Assembly (NCBI GenBank): GCA_003671195.1
Contig: QWPJ01000227.1
Span: forward strand, 1 to 34,891
DNA length: 34,891 nt
DNA from: Planctomycetota bacterium
Lineage (GTDB): Bacteria; Planctomycetota; Planctomycetia; Pirellulales; Pirellulaceae
Direction of reading: 5' to 3'
Shown: positions 8,331 through 17,111 of the stretch, in pieces
Numbering within the stretch: the stretch's first letter is position 1
How the letters are laid out: the number at the start of each line of letters is the position of its first letter
Translations under genes and position numbers: made by a program
The notes under the pieces: model-generated
The model's database searches: none
Seen by the model: only the letters and a program-made list of their open reading frames with translations
Told to the model about the DNA's origin: nothing

Positions 8331-10277
8331 ATGGTCGGCGAAGATACTCAGCACCCTTCGGGTCCGTTCCGAGAGATATCTCGGCTGACCCGTGGGGTGC
8401 TTTATTTTGTGGGTCGAGACGACGGGTTATCGAGACCAAGGGGTTTTTTGGGAGACTCAGGGTGTATAATCCACGAGTCCGAAACGAACCGAACTTGGCA
8501 AGGACGGAACCTGAAACAATTGTCTGGAACGCACGATCCGAAACCATCGAAAGGCAGTCCTGAGTCCCGTTGGGAACCCGGTCAGGCACCGCACCCTATT
8601 GCCCCCCCTGCACTGCCGCCGGCCCCTGCACCGCCGCCTGTTCCGCCGCCTGTTCCACCCCCTGCACCGCCGCTTGCTCGAGCAACAGAGCTTCCGCCGG
8701 CGATTCCAACTGCGATTCCGCCGGCACCGGGCGAGAACCCTAGGACAGGGTCCTTGACCAGGAATGCCCCAGCCGCACCGATCAATCAACTGCAGATTGG
8801 CCAAAGAGCCGACGGTAGGTTCGATGACGAAGAGGCAACCCAAAAGGGATTAACCGACGGGGAGCAGAATCAGGAGTCTGAGGGTTGGGACCGTTGGGTA
8901 TCCAGGTCGGTCAAAGAGGCACCGAGTTGGTTGGTAAGCACGATGATCCACATTGCGATCATCTTGCTCTTGGCGTTGATACCCCTGCACCGAGAGGTGA
9001 CTAGGTCGTTGGTTTTGTTTCTTGGGAATGCCGATGCGGGGGGTGAGGGAGATTCGCTGACTTCCTTCAACATTGCCGAATCGGAGATGATGCTCGGTGA
9101 GAACGACGGGGAGTCGGCCGAGGACTTGGCCGTGACAGCATCGGATTTATCGGTCATCGTGCCGGAGTTGACCGAGATAGGAACGCAGATGGCCGCTCCG
9201 GACTTCTCGATTAAAAAGGGGCTAACGGGTCGATCCGGGACGATGAAGGGGGCGTTGCTGAAGGCTTATGGGGGCACAGATCAGACCGAGCAGTCCGTAG
9301 CGCTGGGGCTTGAGTGGCTCGAGCGGAATCAGATTTCAGATGGTTCTTGGAGTTTGGTCTCCCCGTTTAGCAGTCCGGGGACTTCAGAGAACAGGCCGGC
9401 TGCGACGGCCATGGCGTTGATGGCTTTTATGGGGGCTGGCAATACGCACCAGACCGGGACCTATCAACCCAACGTCTACCGTGGCTTGAATTACCTTCTG
9501 AGGCTTCAGGATGAGGATGGGTATTTCGCGGCCAAATCGGCTGGGATCCAAAGGACCTATTCCCAAGCGCAGGCGACGATCGCTTTGTGCGAGCTTTATG
9601 GGATGACTGGGGATCCGAAGTTGAGGGAGCCGGCCGAGCGTGCTGTCGGCTGGGCCTTGAGAGCTCAGGACCAGGGAGGGGGGTGGCGTTATGAACCCCG
9701 TCAGACCGGCGATACGAGTGTGACGGGATGGTATGTCATGGCGTTGATTTCAGCCCGCATGGCGGGTTTGGACGTGCCGAGCGACCAGTTGGATCGTATC
9801 CATCAGTTTCTCGATACGGTCCAGCGTAAAGAGGGCGTAAGGGGTCCGAATCCCGATGGTGACCAGTACGCCTATCAAGCTCCCTCGCAGCCCAAGATTT
9901 CGATGACCGCCGAAGGGATGCTCTGCCGGATGTATTTAGGATGGAAGACCGACGATCCGCGGATCACCGAGGGATGTGGTAAGGTCGCAGGTGAGCCGAT
10001 TGTCACCGGGGTCCAGGGCAGAGACTACTACTACTGGTACTATGCGACCAATGCTTTGCACCATGCCGGAGGGGCCAATTGGCGCAAGTGGAACGACGTG
10101 ATGAAAGAAGCGCTTCCGGAGTTGCAAATCCGCACAGGCAAGGAGCGAGGAAGTTGGCCACCCGAAGGGGATCCGCATGGGAGTGCCGGTGGACGGCTCT
10201 ATGCGACAGTGCTATCGATCTTGTGCTTGGAGGCTTATTATCGCCACATGCCGCTCTCGGAGATGGCCAACCGATAG
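8331..10277 (+). CDS. Membrane-anchored prenyltransferase/squalene oxidase repeat protein
   Basis: 648 aa from ATG 8331, but the start is uncertain. The first ~65 codons have no visible family features, and a TATAAT sits at 8465-8470 inside them; an in-frame TTG near 8520 is an alternative. Residues ~80-125 are very proline-rich (PAPPPVPPPVPPP type), as in TonB-like periplasm-spanning linkers. A single membrane helix follows at ~198-220 (WLVSTMIHIAIILLLALIP). Residues ~325-640 carry repeated squalene-cyclase/prenyltransferase alpha-toroid motifs (ISDGSW, LQDEDGYFAAKSAG, QDQGGGWRYEP, DTSVTGWYVMAL). The DxDD motif of squalene-hopene cyclases is not seen, so a binding or structural role is likelier than cyclisation (inference). 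Proteins of this type are frequent in planctomycetes. It ends 13 nt from the convergent ABC gene. Confidence 0.85.
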   Translation: MVGEDTQHPSGPFREISRLTRGVLYFVGRDDGLSRPRGFLGDSGCIIHESETNRTWQGRNLKQLSGTHDPKPSKGSPESRWEPGQAPHPIAPPALPPAPAPPPVPPPVPPPAPPLARATELPPAIPTAIPPAPGENPRTGSLTRNAPAAPINQLQIGQRADGRFDDEEATQKGLTDGEQNQESEGWDRWVSRSVKEAPSWLVSTMIHIAIILLLALIPLHREVTRSLVLFLGNADAGGEGDSLTSFNIAESEMMLGENDGESAEDLAVTASDLSVIVPELTEIGTQMAAPDFSIKKGLTGRSGTMKGALLKAYGGTDQTEQSVALGLEWLERNQISDGSWSLVSPFSSPGTSENRPAATAMALMAFMGAGNTHQTGTYQPNVYRGLNYLLRLQDEDGYFAAKSAGIQRTYSQAQATIALCELYGMTGDPKLREPAERAVGWALRAQDQGGGWRYEPRQTGDTSVTGWYVMALISARMAGLDVPSDQLDRIHQFLDTVQRKEGVRGPNPDGDQYAYQAPSQPKISMTAEGMLCRMYLGWKTDDPRITEGCGKVAGEPIVTGVQGRDYYYWYYATNALHHAGGANWRKWNDVMKEALPELQIRTGKERGSWPPEGDPHGSAGGRLYATVLSILCLEAYYRHMPLSEMANR

Positions 10278-10290
10278 CTTGAAGTGCTCT

Positions 10291-11178
10291 TTAGCCGCCT
10301 CGAATTGCATCGGAGGTGGTTCTCAGAGGGGTAGGAGGCAGCCGTTCGACTTTCCCGTCCTTGAGTCGCACCACTGAGTCGCATTGCTGGGCGATCGATT
10401 CGTCATGGGTGACCATGACGATCGTCAATCCGTGGTCTTGATTGAGTTGTCGCAGGATACGCAGGATGATCTGACCTGATTCGTGATCCAGGTTGCCGGT
10501 GGGTTCGTCGGCAAGCAGGAGCGAGGGGTTTGCGATCAGAGCTCGGGCGATCGCCGTGCGTTGCATTTCCCCACCCGAGAGCTCCCTAGGGCGGTGTTTC
10601 ATGCGGTGCGATAGCCCCACCATATCGATCAAGTCCTTGGCTCGTTGGACCACCATCCGTCGGTTTCTCAAGTAGGAGAACAGACCATGGGTGATCATTG
10701 CAGGGGCCAGGACGTTTTCCAGGAGGGTCAGTTCGGGCAAGAGGTGGTAGAACTGAAAGATCATTCCGAGCTGTTGATTGCGAAACGCATCGCGATCGCG
10801 AGCCGTCAGGCAATCGATCCTTTGGCCATCGAAGGCGATTTCGCCTGCATCGGGTTGGTCGAGAGTTCCGAGCAAATGCAGCAGGGTGCTTTTTCCTGAT
10901 CCGCTTTGACCGATGATGGCAGTGACTCGCCCTTTGGGAGCAACGAAATCGACCCCTTTGAGGACAGGAACTTCCGTTTTGTGTTTGCGATAGGATTTGA
11001 CCAGTCCCGTCGCGGTGATCATCGGGTCGAGTTGGCCGGCCGAGGGGCTGCGCGTTGTGCGAAGCGACTCGGTATCCTCAGGGCGGATCACCCGATAGGG
11101 GCTATGGGGTTTCGAATCCATGTCCAACATGTGTGGGGCGGGGATAGGAAGTTGTCGGGTCGTATCTGGGTTACTCAT
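10291..11178 (-). CDS. ABC transporter ATP-binding protein, LolD/MacB-type
   Basis: 295 aa from ATG 11178. This start overlaps the stop of the upstream permease gene by 8 nt (ATGAGTAA), which indicates translational coupling and is better than the open-frame start at 11238. Motifs: Walker [11 protein letters not shown]-loop region [18 protein letters not shown], signature LSGGEMQR, Walker [13 protein letters not shown], and the switch His in VMVTHD. LPELT after FYHLL is typical of the LolD/MacB group. About 65 extra residues precede the core domain. With the FtsX-type permease it should form a complex that uses ATP to move lipoproteins or another substrate out of the inner membrane. LolD in the strict sense is not proven. 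Confidence 0.93.
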   Translation of the reverse strand: MSNPDTTRQLPIPAPHMLDMDSKPHSPYRVIRPEDTESLRTTRSPSAGQLDPMITATGLVKSYRKHKTEVPVLKGVDFVAPKGRVTAIIGQSGSGKSTLLHLLGTLDQPDAGEIAFDGQRIDCLTARDRDAFRNQQLGMIFQFYHLLPELTLLENVLAPAMITHGLFSYLRNRRMVVQRAKDLIDMVGLSHRMKHRPRELSGGEMQRTAIARALIANPSLLLADEPTGNLDHESGQIILRILRQLNQDHGLTIVMVTHDESIAQQCDSVVRLKDGKVERLPPTPLRTTSDAIRGG

Positions 11179-12751
11179 AGCGAAGGGCCTCGACTGGGTG
11201 CATGCGGGCGGCTCGAATGCTGGGAAGTACGCTGGCAAGGACCGCGATCAGGATCGCTCCGAGCGAGACCCACACGAGCATGTAGGGATGGATGATCGTC
11301 GGGATGGTATCGAAGTAGTAGACGGTAGGATCGAAGACCTCGCGGCCGGTGATCCATTCGATCACTCGTGCAATATCGTTGATCTTCCAAACGAAGAGTA
11401 AACCGCACACGACACCGACCCCTGATCCGACGGTTCCGAGCAGGACACCGTAGCCCAGGAAGATCGTCGCGATGCCCATGCCTGTGGCTCCGAGAGCTTT
11501 GAGGATCCCGATGTCGCGTGTCTTCTCGACGACGATCATGAAGAACGTTGCGAGAATTCCAAAGCCAGCTACGGCGATGATCATAAACAGCAGGATGTTG
11601 AGGATGGTTGTTTCAAGCTGCACGGCGGCCAAAAGTGGACCCTGGGTCTCTCTCCAAGTTCTGACTTCGACGAAATCATGGGTGGGAGGAAACTCGTCGC
11701 GAAGTGCATCGCGGGCCTCATTCAGATCGATTCCTGGTTTGAGTTTGATTTGGATCGATGTCACCGCTCCGGCGCCTGTTTGAGGATCGATCATGCCCCG
11801 GGAATGCTGGAGTTTTTCCAACGGAACAAATGCGAAGGTCGAGTCGTATTCGCTCATCTTGCTCTCGTAGAAATCGACGATCGTAAATTGCTCGTCGATT
11901 CCACGTGGCGGGGTTCCCGCGTTGGGAAAGGTGACCTGGACGTCATCGCCGGGTCGGAGGAAGAAAAAATCCTGAACGGTGCCATCGGGTTCGCGTCCGC
12001 GAATGGACCCTAGATTGATCCCAAGAACGATCCCGGTGCGCTGCTCTTTCTCGGAGTCGAACTGGCTGATTTGCTGAGCGTTGTTGGCGATTTGGATTCC
12101 CGGGCCGGCCATCAGGGCTGCGACCGGATCGGCTTGCGAACCGTCTGATGATTGGGTTTCCTCCTGGATCTTTTGCTGCAACTGTTCGAACCGCTCTTGT
12201 TCGAGCTCCTGGGCATTGCGAAGCCGTTGCTGGACGACCTTTTGATAGCGAGCCATCGGGGCTCGGTACTCCCAGCCCGAGGGTTGCATGCGTTCGCGTT
12301 CGACAGCGTAACCGTTGTTCTTAAGCAGGAAGTCCAGTTGTTTTTTGTTTTCCGGATGGAGCAGGTACTTGCTAAAGTCGCTCACCGAGGCAAAGGTATT
12401 TTGATCGATGCCGATCAGATTGATTTGTTGCGTGTGGCTGTTTCCATTGCGTTGGAAGGTCATCATCGCAGGGAGCGTTACGACCGTCGTGACCCCAGCG
12501 ACACGATCACCGAGCCTCGCACGGATCCGCTCTTCGTAGCCTTGGGGCTGGGTAATGCCCGTCTGGGAACGGGTTTCCAAGACGATATCGCTAAGGATTC
12601 CATGCATTCGATCCTGCATGGTGGTCGTGAAACCATCCATGACGCTGTTGACGACGATGAGCGTCGCGACGCCGAGGGTCACCGAGACGATCGAGGCCAG
12701 TGCGATCCAGCGTGTCTTGAGATAACGCATGCATAAAAGGAACTTGTACAT
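11171..12751 (-). CDS. ABC transporter permease, LolC/LolE (FtsX) type with inserted coiled-coil region
   Basis: 526 aa. TM1 is at ~16-38 (WIALASIVSVTLGVATLIVV), after the typical N-terminal RYLKTRW. Three C-terminal helices lie at ~385-415, ~430-465 and ~490-512, with an FtsX domain containing KTRDIGILKALGATGMGI and the end [18 protein letters not shown]. Between them is the large periplasmic domain. LolC/LolE proteins are usually about 400 aa. The extra ~110 residues are mostly at 130-238, including a Gln/Glu-rich coiled-coil stretch (~165-205) and a low-complexity SSDGSQADPVAALMAGPG segment. First gene of a two-gene operon with the ATPase. A periplasmic partner is not in the window. Confidence 0.93.
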   Translation of the reverse strand: MYKFLLCMRYLKTRWIALASIVSVTLGVATLIVVNSVMDGFTTTMQDRMHGILSDIVLETRSQTGITQPQGYEERIRARLGDRVAGVTTVVTLPAMMTFQRNGNSHTQQINLIGIDQNTFASVSDFSKYLLHPENKKQLDFLLKNNGYAVERERMQPSGWEYRAPMARYQKVVQQRLRNAQELEQERFEQLQQKIQEETQSSDGSQADPVAALMAGPGIQIANNAQQISQFDSEKEQRTGIVLGINLGSIRGREPDGTVQDFFFLRPGDDVQVTFPNAGTPPRGIDEQFTIVDFYESKMSEYDSTFAFVPLEKLQHSRGMIDPQTGAGAVTSIQIKLKPGIDLNEARDALRDEFPPTHDFVEVRTWRETQGPLLAAVQLETTILNILLFMIIAVAGFGILATFFMIVVEKTRDIGILKALGATGMGIATIFLGYGVLLGTVGSGVGVVCGLLFVWKINDIARVIEWITGREVFDPTVYYFDTIPTIIHPYMLVWVSLGAILIAVLASVLPSIRAARMHPVEALRYE

Positions 12752-12906
12752 CCAGAATCTCCTAGGATCATCGCCGCGTCAACCTATGGACGCTGGCCCT
12801 GGGCGGGAGTCTAGCAAGTTCACTTGTGCGGTTTCCATACCACTCGCCGAAAGCTTTGCTGGCTTAGAGATATGCTAGCAAGGAGCCAAAGCCAAAGCCA
12901 AAAAAA

Positions 12907-12962
12907 CACAGAGGCACAGAGGCACAGAGGTAGGAATACACAGAGGTACGGATATACAGAGG
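12907..12962. repeat. CACAGAGG octamer repeats in 8-bp register
   Basis: CACAGAGG begins at 12907, 12915, 12923 and 12939, with TACAGAGG at 12955. All starts are in phase with an 8-bp unit, suggesting a minisatellite whose intermediate copies have diverged. Non-coding, just before the end of the minus-strand amidohydrolase gene. Confidence 0.8.
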
Positions 12963-12967
12963 TTTGG

Positions 12968-14758
12968 CTATGGCTTCTTGAAAACCGTGATTCCTTCTTT
13001 GATGGTCTCTAGAACGGCGATGTCCTTGATGCTCGTCGATTCGACCTTCAAGGGATTCTTATCGAGGATCACCAGATCGGCCAGTTTGCCAGCTTCTAAG
13101 GTCCCTTTGGAGTTCTCTTCTTTGATTTGAAAGGCAGCCATGGCCGTTACAGCCCGCAGAGCGTGGTAGGGTGGGATGCATTCGTCCGGGCCGACGACTT
13201 TGCCGGAACCCGAGAGGCGGTTTACGCCGGCATCGACTAGCGCCAGGATCGATGGGGTTGGCGAGACGGGTGCGTCGTGGGAGTAGGTAAAGGGGAGGTC
13301 GGATCTCAAAAAGGTTCTTGAGGCCATGGCTCGGGCCGAGCGTTCGGGGCCCCAAAGTCTGACGACCGCATCACCCCCGGTAACGATCCCTGCGGTCAGG
13401 AAACTTGGGATAGCCCCGTAGCGTTTGATTTGTTCGATTTGATCAGGTCTCAACCAAGTCGCATGGACAAAGACCGGTCGATGATCTCGCATTCCGTATT
13501 TTCGAACCGCTTTGGCGATTGCTCTGAGGGCTTGGTCGGCCGCCGCATCACCGTTCATGTGCATGTGGATCTGAAGGTTGGTCGTCCAGTACTTGTCGAA
13601 CACTCCGTCGAGAACTTCGTCTGGGATCTGACGGTATCCTGCGAAAGCCCCGGTCTTGCCAGGCGGATTTTCGGTGTAGGGTTGCGTGAACCAAGCCGTA
13701 TCGAGGCTCCCGTCCAACCAGAACTTGACACCCCCGAGTCGGACGCGATTGACGTAGCGTGTGTCGAGATCGGGGCGAGCCGATCGGAGTTTTTCAACGA
13801 TCCCGTTTGCATCTGGATTGTACTGAGTGGCGACCGAATAGGCGGCCGCTAGGGTATCGTCCAAAGCGGAGTCTTTTGCGGCCAGGTACAGGTCGATCGG
13901 CAGGAGTTTGTTTTCGATGGCGTTGGTCACGATTTGGATGTCATCGTTTCCGAGCCCGAGTCCGGCCTCCATCGCCGTGGTCTGCCCGTAGCTAGCCCAC
14001 ACTTGAGCAGCACCGGTGATGGCTCTTGCTGCGAGTTCGCCGGAGAAGGCTGGTCGTTTGGCACGAACTGCATTCAAAGCGGTTTCTTCCATGGGTCCTA
14101 AAAGCGATTTGCCATCTTCTTTTCGGCTGAAGATTCCGCCGGTCGGATCCGGGGTATCAGAACGGATCCCAGCGGTCTCGAAGGCTGCGAGATTTGCCGC
14201 GCCTAGATGCCCTGAGGAGTCGACGATCATCACGGGACGATCCGATGAAATCTGGGCCAACTCCTCGGCCGTCGGTGGTCGGCCTTCTTTCAAGGTTCGG
14301 GCTTGATAACCAAAGCCGACGATCCAAGCTCCTTCGGGAGTGACCTCGGCTTGTTTTTTCATCCTGGAAATGAGTTCCTCGATACTTTGGCAGTTGAACA
14401 GATTCGCGTCGACAAGATTCTTTCCGAAGTAGACAAAGTGACCATGCGTATCGATGAATCCAGGCAGGAGTGTCTTTCCTCCGAGATCGACGATTTTTGC
14501 CTCGGGCCCTGCGAGCCTCTGGGCCTCGAGTCGCGGACCTGCAAAGAGAATCTTGCCGTCCTTGATGGCCAAGCCTTCGACATACTCTGGAGAGGTCCCT
14601 CGCATTGTCAGGATGTCCCCGCCTACATAGACGGCGTTTCGAGTGGCCGAATCGATAGAGGAGGCGGAATTCGGGGGCTGCTGCGCTTGATTGCTGGCAC
14701 TCAAAAAACTAACGATCAGGGCAGAACAAAAAACTTTGAAGTCGATGCGCAGGGACAA
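12968..14758 (-). CDS. Secreted amidohydrolase, YtcJ / N-substituted formamide deformylase-like
   Basis: 596 aa from TTG 14758, chosen because AGGAG lies 8 nt upstream; the open frame continues ten codons further. The N-terminus LSLRIDFKVFCSALIVSFLSASNQAQQ is a signal peptide, so the enzyme should act outside the cytoplasm. Amidohydrolase-3 marks: KTLLPGFIDTHGHFVYFG (first metal-binding HxH), IHMHMNGDAAADQALRAI, RPVFVHATW and the late FTYSHDAP aspartate region, then the C-terminal beta-sandwich motif GTLEAGKLADLVILDKNPL. The family hydrolyses amide or formamide bonds with bound metal; the substrate is not predictable. The gene stands apart, with about 130 nt between its start and the upstream BASS gene. 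Confidence 0.92.
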   Translation of the reverse strand: MSLRIDFKVFCSALIVSFLSASNQAQQPPNSASSIDSATRNAVYVGGDILTMRGTSPEYVEGLAIKDGKILFAGPRLEAQRLAGPEAKIVDLGGKTLLPGFIDTHGHFVYFGKNLVDANLFNCQSIEELISRMKKQAEVTPEGAWIVGFGYQARTLKEGRPPTAEELAQISSDRPVMIVDSSGHLGAANLAAFETAGIRSDTPDPTGGIFSRKEDGKSLLGPMEETALNAVRAKRPAFSGELAARAITGAAQVWASYGQTTAMEAGLGLGNDDIQIVTNAIENKLLPIDLYLAAKDSALDDTLAAAYSVATQYNPDANGIVEKLRSARPDLDTRYVNRVRLGGVKFWLDGSLDTAWFTQPYTENPPGKTGAFAGYRQIPDEVLDGVFDKYWTTNLQIHMHMNGDAAADQALRAIAKAVRKYGMRDHRPVFVHATWLRPDQIEQIKRYGAIPSFLTAGIVTGGDAVVRLWGPERSARAMASRTFLRSDLPFTYSHDAPVSPTPSILALVDAGVNRLSGSGKVVGPDECIPPYHALRAVTAMAAFQIKEENSKGTLEAGKLADLVILDKNPLKVESTSIKDIAVLETIKEGITVFKKP

Positions 14759-14765
14759 GGGACGT

Positions 14766-14771
14766 ACTCCT
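14766..14771 (-). promoter_or_regulatory. Ribosome binding site AGGAGT deciding a TTG start
   Basis: On the minus strand AGGAG is followed by TACGTCCC and TTG (14758). This supports TTG initiation for the amidohydrolase gene. Confidence 0.6.
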
Positions 14772-14887
14772 GGGGATGAGGTTAGCAAACGATGAGCTTA
14801 TAAGTCTCCAATCGTAAACAAACCTGAAAAAACCGTGAATAAGCCTGAGTATTAGTACTTAGGTTTCAGGCTCTGGGGCGTATTGAG

Positions 14888-15916
14888 TTACGCGGGTGTT
14901 TTTAGGTTGGATTCCGCTGGTGGGGACTGCGCCCAGTACGAGGCCAAGACCGAACCGCTGACATTCATTACCGGGGCGAATAAGGCGGGGGCGATTGCAG
15001 CCGAGGTGTTCTTGAGTACATCGACTGCAAGGTTTGCAGCCATACCTCCGTTTTGCAAACCGACCTCGATCGCGACGGTTCGGCTATCGCGGACGTTCAG
15101 GCCAGAGAGTCGGCTCCCCCAATATCCCAGAAGGTAACCGAGCAAATTATGTAGGGTGACTGCCACCAGGAGTACCGAGCCGACTTTGAGGATTTGGCTT
15201 TGGCTCTTGGCGGCGATCAAGCCACAGATGCCGCAGATGGCGACCATCGATGTCAGGGCGAGGAATTTTTCGGCACGCGCAGGATCGATCCGCAAACGTC
15301 TCATGAGCAAGTTGGCGATCAAACCCAAGGCAACCGGGACAACCACGGTATTGAGAATGCTCAGAAACATTTTCAGGTAGTCGACTTCGACCGACTCTCT
15401 GGCGTAGAGGTAGACCATCAAAGGGGTCATCAGCGGCGCAAGAAGTGTCGAGACGGCCGTCATGCTCACCGAGAGCGCTACATTGCCTTTGGCTAGGTAG
15501 GTGATGACATTCGAGGAGATCCCGCCGGGGCTTGCGCCGAGCAAGATCATTCCCAAAGTCAGTTCGGGGGGAAGGCCCAGCGCTTTCGAAAGGGCCCAAC
15601 CTAAAAAAGGCATGACGGTAAATTGAAGGAATGCACCTACGAAAACCGCTTTGGGCATTTTCAATACACGCTGGAAGTCTTCGATCGTCAGCGTGGCTCC
15701 CATCCCGAACATCGCGATTTGGAGCAGGTAGTTCAAAAACTGCGAATAGTCTGTCGGGAGATAATCCAAGTAAAGGTTCGGGTAGATCAGGCCTGCGAGC
15801 ACCGCAGCGACGACCCAGGAGGCAAATCCGTAGGTCCGCGACTTCGGGTGCCAAGCGACGAGCAGTGCCAAGAGCAGAACCACGAGGAGTCCGAGTTGGG
15901 GAGAGAACCAAGGCAT
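14888..15916 (-). CDS. Bile acid:sodium symporter (BASS) family transporter
   Basis: 342 aa, almost entirely membrane helices (about nine to ten). Diagnostic segments are QIAMFGMGATLTIEDFQRVL (the GxxLT motif after the second helix), LGMILLGASPGGISSNVITYLAKGNVALSVSMTAVST (crossover helix region with sodium-binding residues) and EVGLQNGGMAANLAV near the end. These match YocS/BASS proteins, which use sodium to import organic anions such as pantoate, keto acids or, in animals, bile acids. Its start is 4 nt after the ruvA stop, so it is the last gene of the four-gene operon. The link to recombination genes is probably only transcriptional. Substrate unknown. Confidence 0.92.
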   Translation of the reverse strand: MPWFSPQLGLLVVLLLALLVAWHPKSRTYGFASWVVAAVLAGLIYPNLYLDYLPTDYSQFLNYLLQIAMFGMGATLTIEDFQRVLKMPKAVFVGAFLQFTVMPFLGWALSKALGLPPELTLGMILLGASPGGISSNVITYLAKGNVALSVSMTAVSTLLAPLMTPLMVYLYARESVEVDYLKMFLSILNTVVVPVALGLIANLLMRRLRIDPARAEKFLALTSMVAICGICGLIAAKSQSQILKVGSVLLVAVTLHNLLGYLLGYWGSRLSGLNVRDSRTVAIEVGLQNGGMAANLAVDVLKNTSAAIAPALFAPVMNVSGSVLASYWAQSPPAESNLKTPA

Positions 15917-15920
15917 AGGG

Positions 15921-16556
15921 TCAATCCGATTGTCCTGTTTGACGTTGGTAGATGGCGTGGATCATCGCTTCGGAGTCTTTAAACTTCTTACCACCGACAA
16001 GCGCTTGTTCGATCAAACGTTTTGCATCGGACTCGGAGTGTCCGAGCACCATGAGAGCTTGGTATGTCTCGTCGACCACACCGGTCGTCTGCGGTTCGAT
16101 CCCTGCCGGAAGCTGCCTGACAAGCAGCGCAAAGCGGGGCATTTTGCGGCGCAGCGTGGCGATAATTTTCTCGGCAGTCGCCGGTCCTACGCCTGGTAGA
16201 CTCGAGAGTCCCTTGGCATCTTGTTGCTCGATGAGCACTGCGGTGTCCTGAACCGGTTTGGTCATTGCTCGAAGGGCTTTTTTGACACCTACACCGTCGA
16301 CCGAACAGAACAGTTCGAAGAAGTCGCGTTCGGCAGTAGACAAGAAGCCGACAAGCTTAGGGGTCAGCCGACTTCCTTGAGCAGCGTTGCCTTCGATGTA
16401 GTGGATGGTATGCAGGGAGATGGTATCTCCGATCTTGCCTTGCAATTGTCGGCGGGTGAATTCGGGGATCGCAATCTCGTACTCAAAGGGAGCTACGGCC
16501 AGCGTGACCGAGTCGTTGCTCAGCGCGAGCAGTTGGCCTGAGATTTTGGTTATCAA
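15921..16556 (-). CDS. ruvA: Holliday junction branch migration protein RuvA
   Basis: 211 aa from TTG 16556, overlapping the ruvC stop by 4 nt (TTGA). AGGA lies about 7 nt upstream. RuvA binds four-way junctions as a tetramer and loads the RuvB motor. The N-terminal OB fold ([21 protein letters not shown], ...[18 protein letters not shown]) is followed by two helix-hairpin-helix motifs ([14 protein letters not shown] and [19 protein letters not shown]). The C-terminal RuvB-binding three-helix domain ([17 protein letters not shown] type) starts near residue 155. Slightly longer than the usual ~200 aa. ruvB is not in this window. Confidence 0.97.
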   Translation of the reverse strand: MITKISGQLLALSNDSVTLAVAPFEYEIAIPEFTRRQLQGKIGDTISLHTIHYIEGNAAQGSRLTPKLVGFLSTAERDFFELFCSVDGVGVKKALRAMTKPVQDTAVLIEQQDAKGLSSLPGVGPATAEKIIATLRRKMPRFALLVRQLPAGIEPQTTGVVDETYQALMVLGHSESDAKRLIEQALVGGKKFKDSEAMIHAIYQRQTGQSD

Positions 16557-17107
16557 GGTTGTTTCCTACGAGTGGGTTCGATGAGTTGTGGATGCTGTTT
16601 GGTGGTGAAGTAATGGCACAGGGCGATCGCAAGTGCGTCGGCCACGTCGGGCGGATCGGGTGGTTCTTTTAAACGCAGTTGCAAGCGGATCGCTTGTTGC
16701 ATTTGATCCTTCGGTGCCCGGCCGTTGCCGGTGAGCATCCGCTTGACCTTCGTCGCTTCGTACGAGTGGACTTCGAGGTTCGCATTGGCTGCGGCCAAGC
16801 ACAAAACGCCTCGGGCATGTCCCATGAGAATCGCCGTTCTGGGACGCTCGTAGTGGGAGTATAGCTGTTCGATTGCGACGACGGCAATCGGGAACGATCC
16901 GAGCACTTCGAGCACTCCATCGTGCAGCTCTTTGAGCCTTTCGGCGAGCGTTCGGTCTCGCCGCATTTTCAGGATGCCCGCCTCGACCAGTTCGGGTTGC
17001 TGGTTTTGGACCTGAAGGATCCCATAGCCGGTGATGGCCAACCCTGGGTCAAATCCCAGGATCAGTCCTTCGAAGGCTCTGGTATTGGTTTGGGTGTCTT
17101 GATTCAC
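16553..17107 (-). CDS. ruvC: Crossover junction endodeoxyribonuclease RuvC
   Basis: 184 aa. It resolves Holliday junctions as a dimer. All four metal-binding acids can be placed: D20 in LILGFDPGLAITGYG, E80 in VVAIEQLY, and D154 and D157 in DVADALAIALCHY, matching D7/E66/D138/D141 of E. coli RuvC. About 13 extra N-terminal polar residues precede the first strand; no better internal start is evident. It begins 4 nt after the stop of the PQQ-like protein gene and overlaps ruvA, so it is translated from the same message. Confidence 0.97.
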   Translation of the reverse strand: MNQDTQTNTRAFEGLILGFDPGLAITGYGILQVQNQQPELVEAGILKMRRDRTLAERLKELHDGVLEVLGSFPIAVVAIEQLYSHYERPRTAILMGHARGVLCLAAANANLEVHSYEATKVKRMLTGNGRAPKDQMQQAIRLQLRLKEPPDPPDVADALAIALCHYFTTKQHPQLIEPTRRKQP

Positions 17108-17111
17108 ACGC

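Noticed and set aside
12152..12736. 194-codon plus-strand open frame
   Set aside because: Antisense to the ABC permease, whose FtsX motifs are clear.
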